Assembly (NCBI GenBank): GCA_965246795.1
Contig: CBDFFN010000013.1
Span: 186,001 to 250,000 of the forward strand
Source: JAJXWB01 sp965246795
Lineage (GTDB): Bacteria > Pseudomonadota > Alphaproteobacteria > Rhizobiales > Beijerinckiaceae
Reading direction: 5' to 3'
DNA length: 64,000 bases
Shown: positions 44,648-52,198 of the stretch, piece by piece
Position numbering within the stretch: position 1 is the stretch's first letter
How the letters are laid out: each line of letters begins with the position of its first letter
Position numbers and translations under genes: made by a program
The notes under the pieces: generated by a model
Told to the model about the DNA's origin: nothing
Seen by the model: only the letters and a program-made list of their open reading frames with translations
The model's database searches: none

Positions 44648-44946
44648 GGTTTCGCAACGCAAGAGGCGGCTGCGCCATCACGCGTCAGTTGCGCCGTATC
44701 GCCCTTGATCCAGAACTCGACGCCGTTCATCGCGTAGCGGCCACCATCCGCCGCCATCTGCTGGGGCAGGTCCACGGGCGAGCCGCCCGTGTCGAATGTG
44801 AGCCGCGCTGTCCCAAGGCTGTTCGGCGGCGTCATGAAATCGGCGCTCAGCGCTGTTCCGTTCGTGCAGCGGTAGTGCACTTCGATGGCATGCGCAGGGA
44901 GTGTCGCAACGAAAAGCGTGACGGGCGCAATCAGGCGGGATTTCAT
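44644..44946 (-). CDS. MliC-type lysozyme inhibitor (secreted)
   Basis: Predicted 100 aa. Signal peptide (LIAPVTLFVATLPAHA), then IEVHYRCTNGTALSADF, DLPQQMAADGGRYAMNGVEF, WIKGDTAQL and a final Cys. This is the MliC fold (membrane-bound inhibitor of C-type lysozyme), with the two cysteines bridging. ATG 44946 has AGAGG at a good spacing. It is 16 bases after the LysR stop and overlaps the transporter start, so the three are probably one transcript. Confidence 0.85.
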   Translation of the reverse strand: MKSRLIAPVTLFVATLPAHAIEVHYRCTNGTALSADFMTPPNSLGTARLTFDTGGSPVDLPQQMAADGGRYAMNGVEFWIKGDTAQLTRDGAAASCVAKP

Positions 44947-44962
44947 CGAATACCTCTGCACG

Positions 44963-45856
44963 TCACCCTGCCGCTGGCGCAAGCGCATCCGCAAGCATCC
45001 GCGCATGCACAGGAAGCGTGGCGAAATCCCGTGCGTAAAGCATCAGACGTCGCGTCGCGAGATCGTCGTCGAGGCGAAGGATGCGCAGTCGCTGTTCCCG
45101 AGCGTGCCGCCGCGCCGCGGCCTCCGGCACGACGGCGATGCCGATGTCGCGGCCGACAAGGCCGCAGACCGCTTCGAGTGTCGCGAGCCGCACGCGAAAC
45201 GTCAGGTGATGGCCGCGGCGCGCGGCCGGCCGGACGATATGCTCCTGCAAGGGGCTGCCGACGCCGAGCCCGACAAACGGCGCATCCGCGATATCTTCGA
45301 GCGACACCGAACGTCGCTTCGCGAAGCGCGACCGCTTCCGCGACGCAATGACGACCAAGCGATCGTTCCAGAAGTGTCGTTGCGCGAGCGAGCCTGCGGA
45401 GGCCCACGACGCGGCGATGCCGAGATCTGCCGCACCGGACGCAATGTTTTCGATGATTGCAAGGCTCGAACGCTCTTCGAGCTCGACATCGACGCTGTCG
45501 TTTTCCGCCAGAAATTGTCCGAGCACGTCCGGCAAAAGCTCCGCCGATGCGGCGGTATTCGCCAGCAAGCGCACGCGCGCACGAAGACCTCGGGCATAGG
45601 CGCTCATGTCGCCGGTCATTTGCTCGATCTGGTTGCCGACGACTTGCGCATGGCCAACGAGCGCGCGACCGGCGGGCGTCAAGCCCACGCCGCGCCGCGC
45701 GCGCTCCAGCAACGGCACGCCGAGACGCGCCTCCATGCCCTTGATGCGTGCACTGGCGGATGCGAGCGCAAGCCCTGCCCGATCCGCGCCTTGCGTGATG
45801 CTACCGCTCTCTGCCACCAACAGAAAAAGGCGAAGATCGACGAGATCGAAGCGCAT
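44963..45856 (-). CDS. LysR-family transcriptional regulator
   Basis: Predicted 297 aa. Winged helix-turn-helix at the N-terminus: MRFDLVDLRLFLLVAESGSI, then ADRAGLALASASARIKGMEA and LGVPLLERARRGVGLTPAG. The C-terminal half is a two-lobe substrate-binding domain (VRLLANTAASAELLP; SGAADLGIAASWAS). It is divergent from a TauE/SafE permease gene, the usual target of such regulators, and co-directional with mliC and the MFS gene. Confidence 0.92.
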   Translation of the reverse strand: MRFDLVDLRLFLLVAESGSITQGADRAGLALASASARIKGMEARLGVPLLERARRGVGLTPAGRALVGHAQVVGNQIEQMTGDMSAYARGLRARVRLLANTAASAELLPDVLGQFLAENDSVDVELEERSSLAIIENIASGAADLGIAASWASAGSLAQRHFWNDRLVVIASRKRSRFAKRRSVSLEDIADAPFVGLGVGSPLQEHIVRPAARRGHHLTFRVRLATLEAVCGLVGRDIGIAVVPEAAARRHAREQRLRILRLDDDLATRRLMLYARDFATLPVHARMLADALAPAAG

Positions 45857-45966
45857 CGAATTGACCTTCTGCCTTCGGATACTACGAAGGCTGGCGGCGG
45901 GCATTCCAGATTGTGGAGCGTGCAGCCCTGCGTCAAGACGGGTCTCGCAACAAGCGGAGTCGTGCC

Positions 45967-46143
45967 GTGCAAAGCGCCACAGAGCTACTCGCCATAATTC
46001 TCGCGGCCCTCGTCGCAGCATCGAGCGCGATGCATCTTCGCGACACGCCCGCAATGATTGCCTTGCCCGCAAGCGCGTTGGCCTCGCCTTTGGACGATGC
46101 CGGACTTGCGGCATTAATCGCCGAGATGCGCAACCACGACTGA
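45967..46143 (+). CDS. Possible small membrane protein between LysR and TauE/SafE genes
   Basis: A 58-aa frame from GTG 45967 (an earlier GTG at 45913 is in frame) ending 8 bases before the permease ATG. It holds one hydrophobic segment (ELLAIILAALVAASSAMHL) and an acidic tail (SPLDDAGLAALIAEMRNHD). Position and composition are compatible with a real leader gene co-translated with the permease. No homologue was recognised. Confidence 0.3.
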   Translation: MQSATELLAIILAALVAASSAMHLRDTPAMIALPASALASPLDDAGLAALIAEMRNHD

Positions 46144-46151
46144 GCAGCGCG

Positions 46152-46910
46152 ATGGACTGGATGCCCCTCGCCATTGTCGGCGCAGTTTTCGCGCTTGCCG
46201 GGCTTGTAAAAGGAGTCGTCGGCATGGGCCTGCCGACCGTCGCGATGGGCCTGCTCACCGTTGCGATGCCTGTGTCGCAAGCGGCGGCGATCCTCGTCAT
46301 CCCGTCCTTCGTCACCAACATCTGGCAATTGCTCGCGGGCTCATCGTTCCGCGCGCTGCTCGCACGTCTCTGGACGATGATGCTTGGCGTGATCGTCGGT
46401 ACGATCGAAAGCGCTGGCCTCCTCACCGGCGGGCACAGCGGGGTCGCGCTCACTGGGCTCGGAATTTCCCTAATCTGCTACGCGCTGTTCGGGCTGTTCG
46501 CGCTGCGCCTGCGCGTCGATCCACGCCATGAGGTCTGGCTCTCGCCGCTCGTCGGCGTCACGACCGGCATCGTCACAGGCGCGACCGGCGTCTTCGTGCT
46601 TCCCGCCGTGCCCTACCTGCAGGCGCTGAAACTCGAACGCGATGATCTCATCCAGGCGCTCGGGCTTTCGTTCACGGTGTCGACCATCGCTCTCGCGCTC
46701 GGCCTGTCGCGCGCCGGCGGTTTCCGCAGCACCGGCGGGCTGCTGAGCCTGTCGTGTTATGCGCTCGTACCGGCGCTACTCGGCATGTTCCTCGGCCAGA
46801 ACTTGCGACATCGCATGAGCGTGGAGACGTTCCGCAAGGTTTTCTTCGTCGGCTTGCTACTCCTCGGCTGCTACATCGTCGCGGAAAGCATCCTCAAATC
46901 GGCGGCATGA
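46152..46910 (+). CDS. Sulfite exporter TauE/SafE family permease
   Basis: Predicted 252 aa with about eight transmembrane helices. The internal repeats of the family are visible: GAVFALAGLVKGVVGMGLPT in the first half and LVGVTTGIVTGATGVFVLPA in the second. Members export sulfite, sulfoacetate or related anions. ATG 46152 is preceded by GAGCAGCG. The divergent LysR gene probably controls it. The substrate is not known. Confidence 0.88.
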   Translation: MDWMPLAIVGAVFALAGLVKGVVGMGLPTVAMGLLTVAMPVSQAAAILVIPSFVTNIWQLLAGSSFRALLARLWTMMLGVIVGTIESAGLLTGGHSGVALTGLGISLICYALFGLFALRLRVDPRHEVWLSPLVGVTTGIVTGATGVFVLPAVPYLQALKLERDDLIQALGLSFTVSTIALALGLSRAGGFRSTGGLLSLSCYALVPALLGMFLGQNLRHRMSVETFRKVFFVGLLLLGCYIVAESILKSAA

Positions 46911-46991
46911 CGGTTCGACGGAAAACGAAGTCACTGGACTAGGTCCGCGCGCGCGGCGCTGGTAACGATCCCGCAGACAGCAGCGAGATCG

Positions 46992-47813
46992 ATGATGCCT
47001 GACTTCAACGCCCGACGCGCCGCCTTCCGCAAGCTGCACGAGAGCGGCTGTTTCGTACTGCCAAATCCGTGGGACATCGGCAGTGCGAAATGGCTCGCGG
47101 GCGCAGGCTTCGAGGCGCTCGCATCGACGTCGAGCGGCTTTGCCTGGACGCGCGGGAAACCCGACGGCGCGATGAGCCTGGAAGACGTGCTCGCGCATCT
47201 GCGCGACCTCTGCAATGCGACCGACCTGCCGGTGAATGCCGATTTCGAGCACGGCTATGCCAAGGACCACGTAGGTCTCGCGCGCAACGTGCATGCCTGC
47301 ATCCAGACCGGCGTCGCGGCCCTCTCGATCGAGGATTCCACCGGCGATGCGGCGAAACCTTTGTTCGATCACGACGAGGCCGTCGCGCGCATGAAAGTGG
47401 CGAAAGCCGCGATTGACGCAAGCGGGCAGCATGTGATGCTCGTCGGGCGTGCCGAATGTTTTCTGACCGGTCATCCCGATGCGCTGAACGAGTCGATCCG
47501 CCGCCTGAAAGCCTATGCGGCGGCGGGCGCCGATTGCCTTTATGCGCCGGGCCTCAAGACGCGCGAACAGATTGTTGCCGTCGTCGAGGCCGTAGCGCCA
47601 AAGCCCGTCAACGTTCTTGTCGGTGCGCCGCTCGGTTTCACGCGCGACGAGATTGCAGCGATGGGCGTGCGTCGCATCAGCCTCGGCGGCGCAATGGCGC
47701 GCAGCGCCTGGGGTGGCTTCCTGCGCGCGACGGACACGCTGAAAGACGGCCGCTTCGACGAACTCGCACAAGCGGCGTCCGGCGCGACGCTCAACAAATT
47801 CTTCGGAGCATGA
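46992..47813 (+). CDS. Isocitrate lyase/PEP mutase superfamily protein
   Basis: Predicted 273 aa. FVLPNPWDIGSAKWLAGAGF at the N-terminus, VNADFEHGYAKD (metal-binding Asp and Glu), ALSIEDSTGD and HVMLVGRAECFL are typical of the 2-methylisocitrate lyase/PEP mutase-like group; the catalytic KKCGH loop of isocitrate lyase is absent. Such proteins cleave or form carbon-carbon or carbon-phosphorus bonds of small keto acids. It overlaps the following GNAT gene (ATGA). Confidence 0.88.
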   Translation: MMPDFNARRAAFRKLHESGCFVLPNPWDIGSAKWLAGAGFEALASTSSGFAWTRGKPDGAMSLEDVLAHLRDLCNATDLPVNADFEHGYAKDHVGLARNVHACIQTGVAALSIEDSTGDAAKPLFDHDEAVARMKVAKAAIDASGQHVMLVGRAECFLTGHPDALNESIRRLKAYAAAGADCLYAPGLKTREQIVAVVEAVAPKPVNVLVGAPLGFTRDEIAAMGVRRISLGGAMARSAWGGFLRATDTLKDGRFDELAQAASGATLNKFFGA

Positions 47814-48262
47814 TCCGTCGCGCAACAAGCGACGATCTGCCAAAAATCGTTGCCATGCAGCACGCTGCCTATGCCAGCGGCCGCAATACGACCGGCGTGG
47901 AGGCTTTGCCTCTGCGCGCCGACTACGATGAGATATTCGCGCATCACGAATGCTGGATTTCTGGCGACGGCGACACTCTGGAAGGCGCGCTGATCCTGGA
48001 ATTGCGGCCGGACGATCTGCTCATCTGGAGCATCGCAACGCATCCGCGCATGCGCTCGACCGGTCTCGGCAGCCACCTGTTCGACTTCGCGGTGCAGCGC
48101 GCACGCGACACGGGGCGGACGGTCATGCGCCTTTACACCAACGAGCGGTTGACGCGGAACATCGCGTGGTACACTCGCCGCGGGTTCACGATCGAGCGCG
48201 TCGAAAAGATGCCCGACCGCAACGCCGTGCATATGAAGAAAATTCTGGAGGACAACACGTGA
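47810..48262 (+). CDS. GNAT-family acetyltransferase
   Basis: Predicted 150 aa from ATG 47810, coupled to the upstream stop. MIRRATSDDLPKIVAMQHAA at the start, LLIWSIATHPRMRSTGLGSH (acetyl-CoA loop RxxGxG), then NIAWYTRRGFTIER are the motif order of GNATs. The acceptor is unknown. It sits between a PEP-mutase-like gene and an SDR gene in one tight operon. Confidence 0.88.
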   Translation: MIRRATSDDLPKIVAMQHAAYASGRNTTGVEALPLRADYDEIFAHHECWISGDGDTLEGALILELRPDDLLIWSIATHPRMRSTGLGSHLFDFAVQRARDTGRTVMRLYTNERLTRNIAWYTRRGFTIERVEKMPDRNAVHMKKILEDNT

Positions 48263-49005
48263 CAGGAAGACTTGCAGGCAAGACGGCGTTTCTCACCGCG
48301 GCCGGCGCGGGCATCGGACAGGCGACGGCGCAAGCTTTTCTTGCCGAAGGCGCTCGCGTCATCGCGACCGACCTCAATGTCGCAAGCCTTGAGCCGCTGG
48401 CAAAAGCCGAGTGCCATGCGCTCGATGTGCGTTCGACCGACGCCGTGGATGCGATGGCGAAAAAGATCGGCCCCGTCGATATCCTCTTCAATTGCGCTGG
48501 CTTCGTGCATCACGGCAATGCGCTCGACACGAGCGAGGCCGACTGGAATTTCTCCTTCGACCTCAACGTGACGTCGATGTTTCGCACGACCCGCGCCTTC
48601 CTGCCGGGGATGCTGGAGAAAGGCGCGGGATCGATCGTCAACGTCGCGTCTGTCGCCTCATCGATCAAAGGCTTCCCGAACCGCTACGTCTACGGCGCCT
48701 CGAAAGCCGCCGTCATTGGCCTGACGAAATCCGTCGCGATCGACTACATCGCTAAAGGTATTCGCTGTAACGCCATCGGGCCAGGAACGGTGCAGAGCCC
48801 GTCCCTCGACATGCGTATCGACTCCTTGGCGAAAAGCACCGCGCAGAGCGAAGCCGCGGCGCGCGATGCCTTCGTGAAGCGCCAGCCGATGGGCCGGCTC
48901 GGCACGGCGCAGGAGATCGCGTCGCTCGCGATCTATCTTGCCTCGGACGAAAGCCTGTTCACGACAGGCCAGTGCTTCCTCGTCGATGGTGGCGCCGCGC
49001 TTTAA
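48259..49005 (+). CDS. SDR-family NAD(P)-dependent oxidoreductase
   Basis: Predicted 248 aa from GTG 48259 (GTGA overlap with the GNAT gene). Rossmann motif FLTAAGAGIGQATAQAF, NCAG in LFNCAGFVHHGN, catalytic Ser in NVASVASSIKG, and Tyr/Lys in YVYGASKAAVIGLTKSVA. The C-terminal GQCFLVDGGAAL is usual. An Asp after strand 2 (VIATDLNV) favours NAD. The last 47 bases overlap the convergent rlpA gene. Confidence 0.92.
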   Translation: MTGRLAGKTAFLTAAGAGIGQATAQAFLAEGARVIATDLNVASLEPLAKAECHALDVRSTDAVDAMAKKIGPVDILFNCAGFVHHGNALDTSEADWNFSFDLNVTSMFRTTRAFLPGMLEKGAGSIVNVASVASSIKGFPNRYVYGASKAAVIGLTKSVAIDYIAKGIRCNAIGPGTVQSPSLDMRIDSLAKSTAQSEAAARDAFVKRQPMGRLGTAQEIASLAIYLASDESLFTTGQCFLVDGGAAL

Positions 49006-49564
49006 CCGGTACGGGCGCGGCTTCGACGGTCTGTGTTGCCGGCGTAAACAACGTCGTGAACGGGTTCGCCGCATTGCCCGCGGGATCGTGCGCCAGCGTC
49101 GGGTTGGTCGCAGGTGTCGGAACCTTTGCGGCAGCCGGCGCAGCGACAGGCACTGCAACGGCTGCCGTGACAGGCGCGACTTCCGCAGCGACGGGCGCCA
49201 TCGGCTCCGTGCTCGCGAGGCGCGTACCACTGCCCACGACTTCGATATGGACGGGCGCGGTGCCGGATGCGTGCATGCCGAGCGCATGTGCGGCGCCAAC
49301 CGACACATCGACGATGCGGCCGCGAATGAAGGGTCCGCGATCGTTGACGGTGACGACGGCCGACAGATGATTGCGAAGATTGGTGACGCGCAACTGCGTG
49401 CCGAACGGCAATGTCTTATGTGCAGCGGTCATATGGCCGACATGGCCACCGCTCGCGGTGCGGCCGCGGCCACCATAATAAGACGCTGTGCCAGATGCGG
49501 CGTAAGCATGCGCGAAAGAGGTCAATGCAAGTGTGGCAGAGACAGCGGTAATCGAACGTTTCAA
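48959..49564 (-). CDS. rlpA: RlpA-like septal ring lytic transglycosylase
   Basis: Predicted 201 aa from TTG 49564, which has GGAG 7 bases upstream; no ATG alternative keeps the signal peptide (ITAVSATLALTSFAHAYAAS). The double-psi beta-barrel domain is clear: GTASYYGGRGRTASGGHVGH, AAHKTLPFGTQLRVTNL and VTVNDRGPFIRGRIVDVS with the catalytic Asp. The C-terminal half is Ala/Pro/Val-rich and ends basic. The TTG start and a hairpin over its ribosome binding site suggest low or regulated translation. Its 3' end overlaps the SDR gene. Confidence 0.9.
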   Translation of the reverse strand: MKRSITAVSATLALTSFAHAYAASGTASYYGGRGRTASGGHVGHMTAAHKTLPFGTQLRVTNLRNHLSAVVTVNDRGPFIRGRIVDVSVGAAHALGMHASGTAPVHIEVVGSGTRLASTEPMAPVAAEVAPVTAAVAVPVAAPAAAKVPTPATNPTLAHDPAGNAANPFTTLFTPATQTVEAAPVPVKARRHHRRGSTGLS

Positions 49565-49568
49565 TGGT

Positions 49569-49600
49569 CCACTCCAACGGTCCCTGTCGGGACGGAGTGG
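49569..49600 (-). promoter_or_regulatory. Hairpin that would sequester the rlpA ribosome binding site
   Basis: On the rlpA strand: CCACTCC, then GTCCC-GACA-GGGAC, a 4-base bulge, then GGAGTGG, 4 bases before the TTG start. The 7-bp outer stem pairs the Shine-Dalgarno GGAG; the 5-bp inner stem extends it. The structure is read directly from the sequence; a regulatory role is inferred. Confidence 0.55.
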
Positions 49601-49787
49601 GGCCAGTGACGACGCGAGGCGACGATAACAAGGCGCAGGTGCCTCATGCGCGCCGCATGTGTGAAGCGTGTGATCAGAAAACGAATTTTAGCCGCGAAAG
49701 CCCATTGAAAGTAGTAAGTTGTAGCCGTTGTGACATCGCACGATTTCTGTGCCTCAATGGCCACTGCGACAAAAGGGAGCAAAGAAA

Positions 49788-50774
49788 ATGAAAGTGCTCG
49801 TCACCGGCGCGGCCGGAATGATCGGCCGCAAATTGTGCGAGCGACTCGCGCGTGATGGCGCATTCGGTGCGAAGGAGATCGACACGCTCGTTGCGATCGA
49901 TGTCGTAAAGCCAATTCTCGCGCAAACGACGTTCGAGATTGTTGCCGAGTCTGCCGATATCGCCGATGCGAAGCTCGCGCCGCGTCTGATTGCAGAGAAG
50001 CCCGACGTAATTTTCCATCTCGCGGCGATCGTGTCGGGCGAAGCGGAAGTCGATTTCGACAAAGGCTATGCGATCAACCTGGACGGCACGCGTTATCTCC
50101 TCGACGCGATCCGGCATGCGCATCTCGATGGCGGCGCGTACAAGCCGCGCGTCGTCTTCGCCTCGTCCGCTGCGGTCTATGGCGCGCCCTTCCCGTCTGT
50201 CATCGAGGACGATTTTCATCTTACGCCGTTGACGAGCTATGGCACGCAGAAGGCGATCGGCGAGCTCCTGCTCGCGGACTACAGCCGCAAGGGCTTCTTC
50301 GACGGCGTCGGCATCCGCTTCCCGACGATCTGCGTACGGCCGGGCAAGCCGAACGCCGCCGCGTCCGGCTTCTTCTCGAACATCATTCGCGAGCCGCTGG
50401 TCGGCAAGGAAGCGATCCTGCCTGTGCCGGACACGGTGCGCCACACGCATGCCTCGCCGCGCGCGGCCGTCGGCTTCTGCCTGCATGCGGCGACGCTCGA
50501 CACGTCAAAGATGGGCTGGCGGCGCTCGCTTGCGATGCCGGGCGTTGCAGTGTCGGTCGCGGAACAGATCGAGGCTCTCCGACGCGTTGCCGGCGACAAG
50601 GCCGTCGCGCTGATCAAGCGTACGCCGGACGAACTCGTGTCACGGATCGTGTCAGGCTGGTCCGAAGGTGCACGCGCGCAGCGCGCACGCGATCTCGGCT
50701 TTCAGGCGGAGACGTCGTTCGATGACATTATTCGCGCGCATGTCGAGGATGAGTTGGGCGGGAAGGTCGCGTAG
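49788..50774 (+). CDS. NAD-dependent epimerase/dehydratase family protein, DenD-like
   Basis: Predicted 328 aa extended-SDR protein. The glycine motif is KVLVTGAAGMIGRKLCERLA; VIFHLAAIVSGEAEVDFDKG, VFASSAAVYG and the catalytic SYGTQKAIGELLLADYSRKG follow. The RFPTICVRPGKPNAAASGFF segment is characteristic of the D-erythronate dehydrogenase (DenD) branch. ATG 49788 has GGAG about 8 bases upstream. It is unaccompanied by other erythronate genes, so the substrate is tentative. A REPIN-like repeat begins one base after its stop. Confidence 0.85.
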   Translation: MKVLVTGAAGMIGRKLCERLARDGAFGAKEIDTLVAIDVVKPILAQTTFEIVAESADIADAKLAPRLIAEKPDVIFHLAAIVSGEAEVDFDKGYAINLDGTRYLLDAIRHAHLDGGAYKPRVVFASSAAVYGAPFPSVIEDDFHLTPLTSYGTQKAIGELLLADYSRKGFFDGVGIRFPTICVRPGKPNAAASGFFSNIIREPLVGKEAILPVPDTVRHTHASPRAAVGFCLHAATLDTSKMGWRRSLAMPGVAVSVAEQIEALRRVAGDKAVALIKRTPDELVSRIVSGWSEGARAQRARDLGFQAETSFDDIIRAHVEDELGGKVA

Positions 50775-50840
50775 GGTACCGCGAGCCTCCCGGCTCGCAT
50801 GGCCTTTAGTGAAGGATTGCGAGCCGGGGGCTCGCGGTCC
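50775..50840. repeat. REPIN-like paired-hairpin repeat, copy C
   Basis: Left arm 50775-50798 (GCGAGCC-TCCC-GGCTCGC inside), right arm 50819-50840 (GCGAGCC-GGG-GGCTCGC), spacer 20 bases. It fills the gap between the convergent DenD-like and CobW-like genes almost exactly. Confidence 0.85.
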
Positions 50841-50845
50841 AGACT

Positions 50846-52003
50846 TCACGCTGCACACTTCATAAACCCGTCGCGGATCTCGTCCTGCTTCAGATTGCGG
50901 CCGATGAAAACGATGCGGCTAACGCGCTTCTCCTCCGGCTTCCAGTCACGCTGCAGATCGCCATCGAGGATCATGTGCACGCCCTGGAACACGAAACGCT
51001 TCTCTTCTCCTTTGAAAGAGAGAATGCCTTTCGAGCGTAAAATGTCGGGTCCGTCGCGCTGAACGAGTTCGTTGATCCACGGCATGAATTTCTGCGGATC
51101 GACATCGCCAGGGATAGTCAACGACAGCGATTGCATCTGCTCGTCGTGATAAACTTTTAGCCCACCCTTCGCGTGACTGTGGTCGTGCGCGTGCCCTTGA
51201 TCATGCGCTTTATCATGCGCGTGATGCTCGTGGCCGCAGTCCGGCCCGCACGCTTCGCTGTGCTCATGGCTATGCCCGTGCGCATGCTGGTCGTGACCAT
51301 GGGCGTGGTCGTGTCCATGATGATTGTGCCCATGCGCATGATCGTAATCGTGCTCGTCGACCTCAAGGAACGCCGGCTCGATCGCGAGAATGCGGTCGAG
51401 ATCGAAAGCATTCCGTCCGAGCACTGCGTCGAGCGGCACCTGCGCCTTCGTCGTTTTGTGGAGAACGGCGTAAGGGTTGATGCCGCGGATGCGGCCCTCG
51501 ACCTCCGCCAACTCGTCCGCCGACACGAGATCGGTCTTGTTGAGCAAGATCACGTCGGCAAACGCGATCTGGTTCTTGGCTTCCGGCGCGTCCTTCAGCC
51601 GGTCCGACAGCCATTTCGCGTCGGCCACAGTCACAACTGCGTCGAGCCGTGCGGACTCCTGCACGTCCTGATCGACGAAGAAGGTCTGCGCGACGGGCGC
51701 TGGGTCCGCCAACCCCGTCGTTTCGACGATAATCGCGTCGAAGCGGCCTTTGCGCTTCATCAGCCCTTCCATGATGCGGATGAGATCGCCGCGCACGGTG
51801 CAGCAGATGCAGCCGTTGTTCATTTCGAACACTTCCTCGTCGGCGCCGACGACAAGATCGTTGTCGATGCCGATCTCGCCAAACTCGTTCACGATGACCG
51901 CGTAGCGCTTGCCGTGCGGCTCGGAGAGGATGCGGTTGAGCAGCGTCGTCTTGCCGGCACCAAGGTAGCCGGTGAGCACGGTGACGGGGATTTTCTCGGG
52001 CAT
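50846..52003 (-). CDS. CobW/COG0523-family GTPase (zinc metallochaperone type)
   Basis: Predicted 385 aa. Walker A VTVLTGYLGAGKTTLLNRIL, the metal-binding GCICCTVRGDL (CxCC), Walker B IIVETTGLADPAPV and base-recognition NKTDLVSADEL are intact. A long His/Asp-rich linker (about residues 215-280, many HGHDHAH units plus ACGPDCGH) leads to the CobW C-terminal domain (SLSLTIPGDVDPQKF). Members deliver zinc or other metals. ATG 52003 is set at the conserved start. No Zur box was recognised upstream. Confidence 0.92.
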   Translation of the reverse strand: MPEKIPVTVLTGYLGAGKTTLLNRILSEPHGKRYAVIVNEFGEIGIDNDLVVGADEEVFEMNNGCICCTVRGDLIRIMEGLMKRKGRFDAIIVETTGLADPAPVAQTFFVDQDVQESARLDAVVTVADAKWLSDRLKDAPEAKNQIAFADVILLNKTDLVSADELAEVEGRIRGINPYAVLHKTTKAQVPLDAVLGRNAFDLDRILAIEPAFLEVDEHDYDHAHGHNHHGHDHAHGHDQHAHGHSHEHSEACGPDCGHEHHAHDKAHDQGHAHDHSHAKGGLKVYHDEQMQSLSLTIPGDVDPQKFMPWINELVQRDGPDILRSKGILSFKGEEKRFVFQGVHMILDGDLQRDWKPEEKRVSRIVFIGRNLKQDEIRDGFMKCAA

Positions 52004-52198
52004 ACGGGCCTCGTGGGATAGGTGGCGCACAGATAGCCACTCCGGCAAGAAATGGAACGGGGGCGTTGCGCACTTGAGCCCGGCCGCGTTTTGCCCTTTT
52101 CTTAAGCAGGCGGCCCGCTCAGGGTGGGCACCGCAGGGCAGCGTGGCTGGTACAAGCCTTGCCTTGATCTCCTCGGGTGGACGCGCAAGATCAAGAGT

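Noticed and set aside
44963..46453. Longer reading of the LysR gene up to 46453
   Set aside because: The added N-terminal residues are basic, unconserved and overlap the divergent permease; ATG 45856 begins exactly at the helix-turn-helix domain.
51173..52021. Plus-strand frame rich in Met and Val across the CobW-like gene
   Set aside because: It is the complement of the His-codon repeats (CAT/CAC read as ATG/GTG), not a membrane protein.
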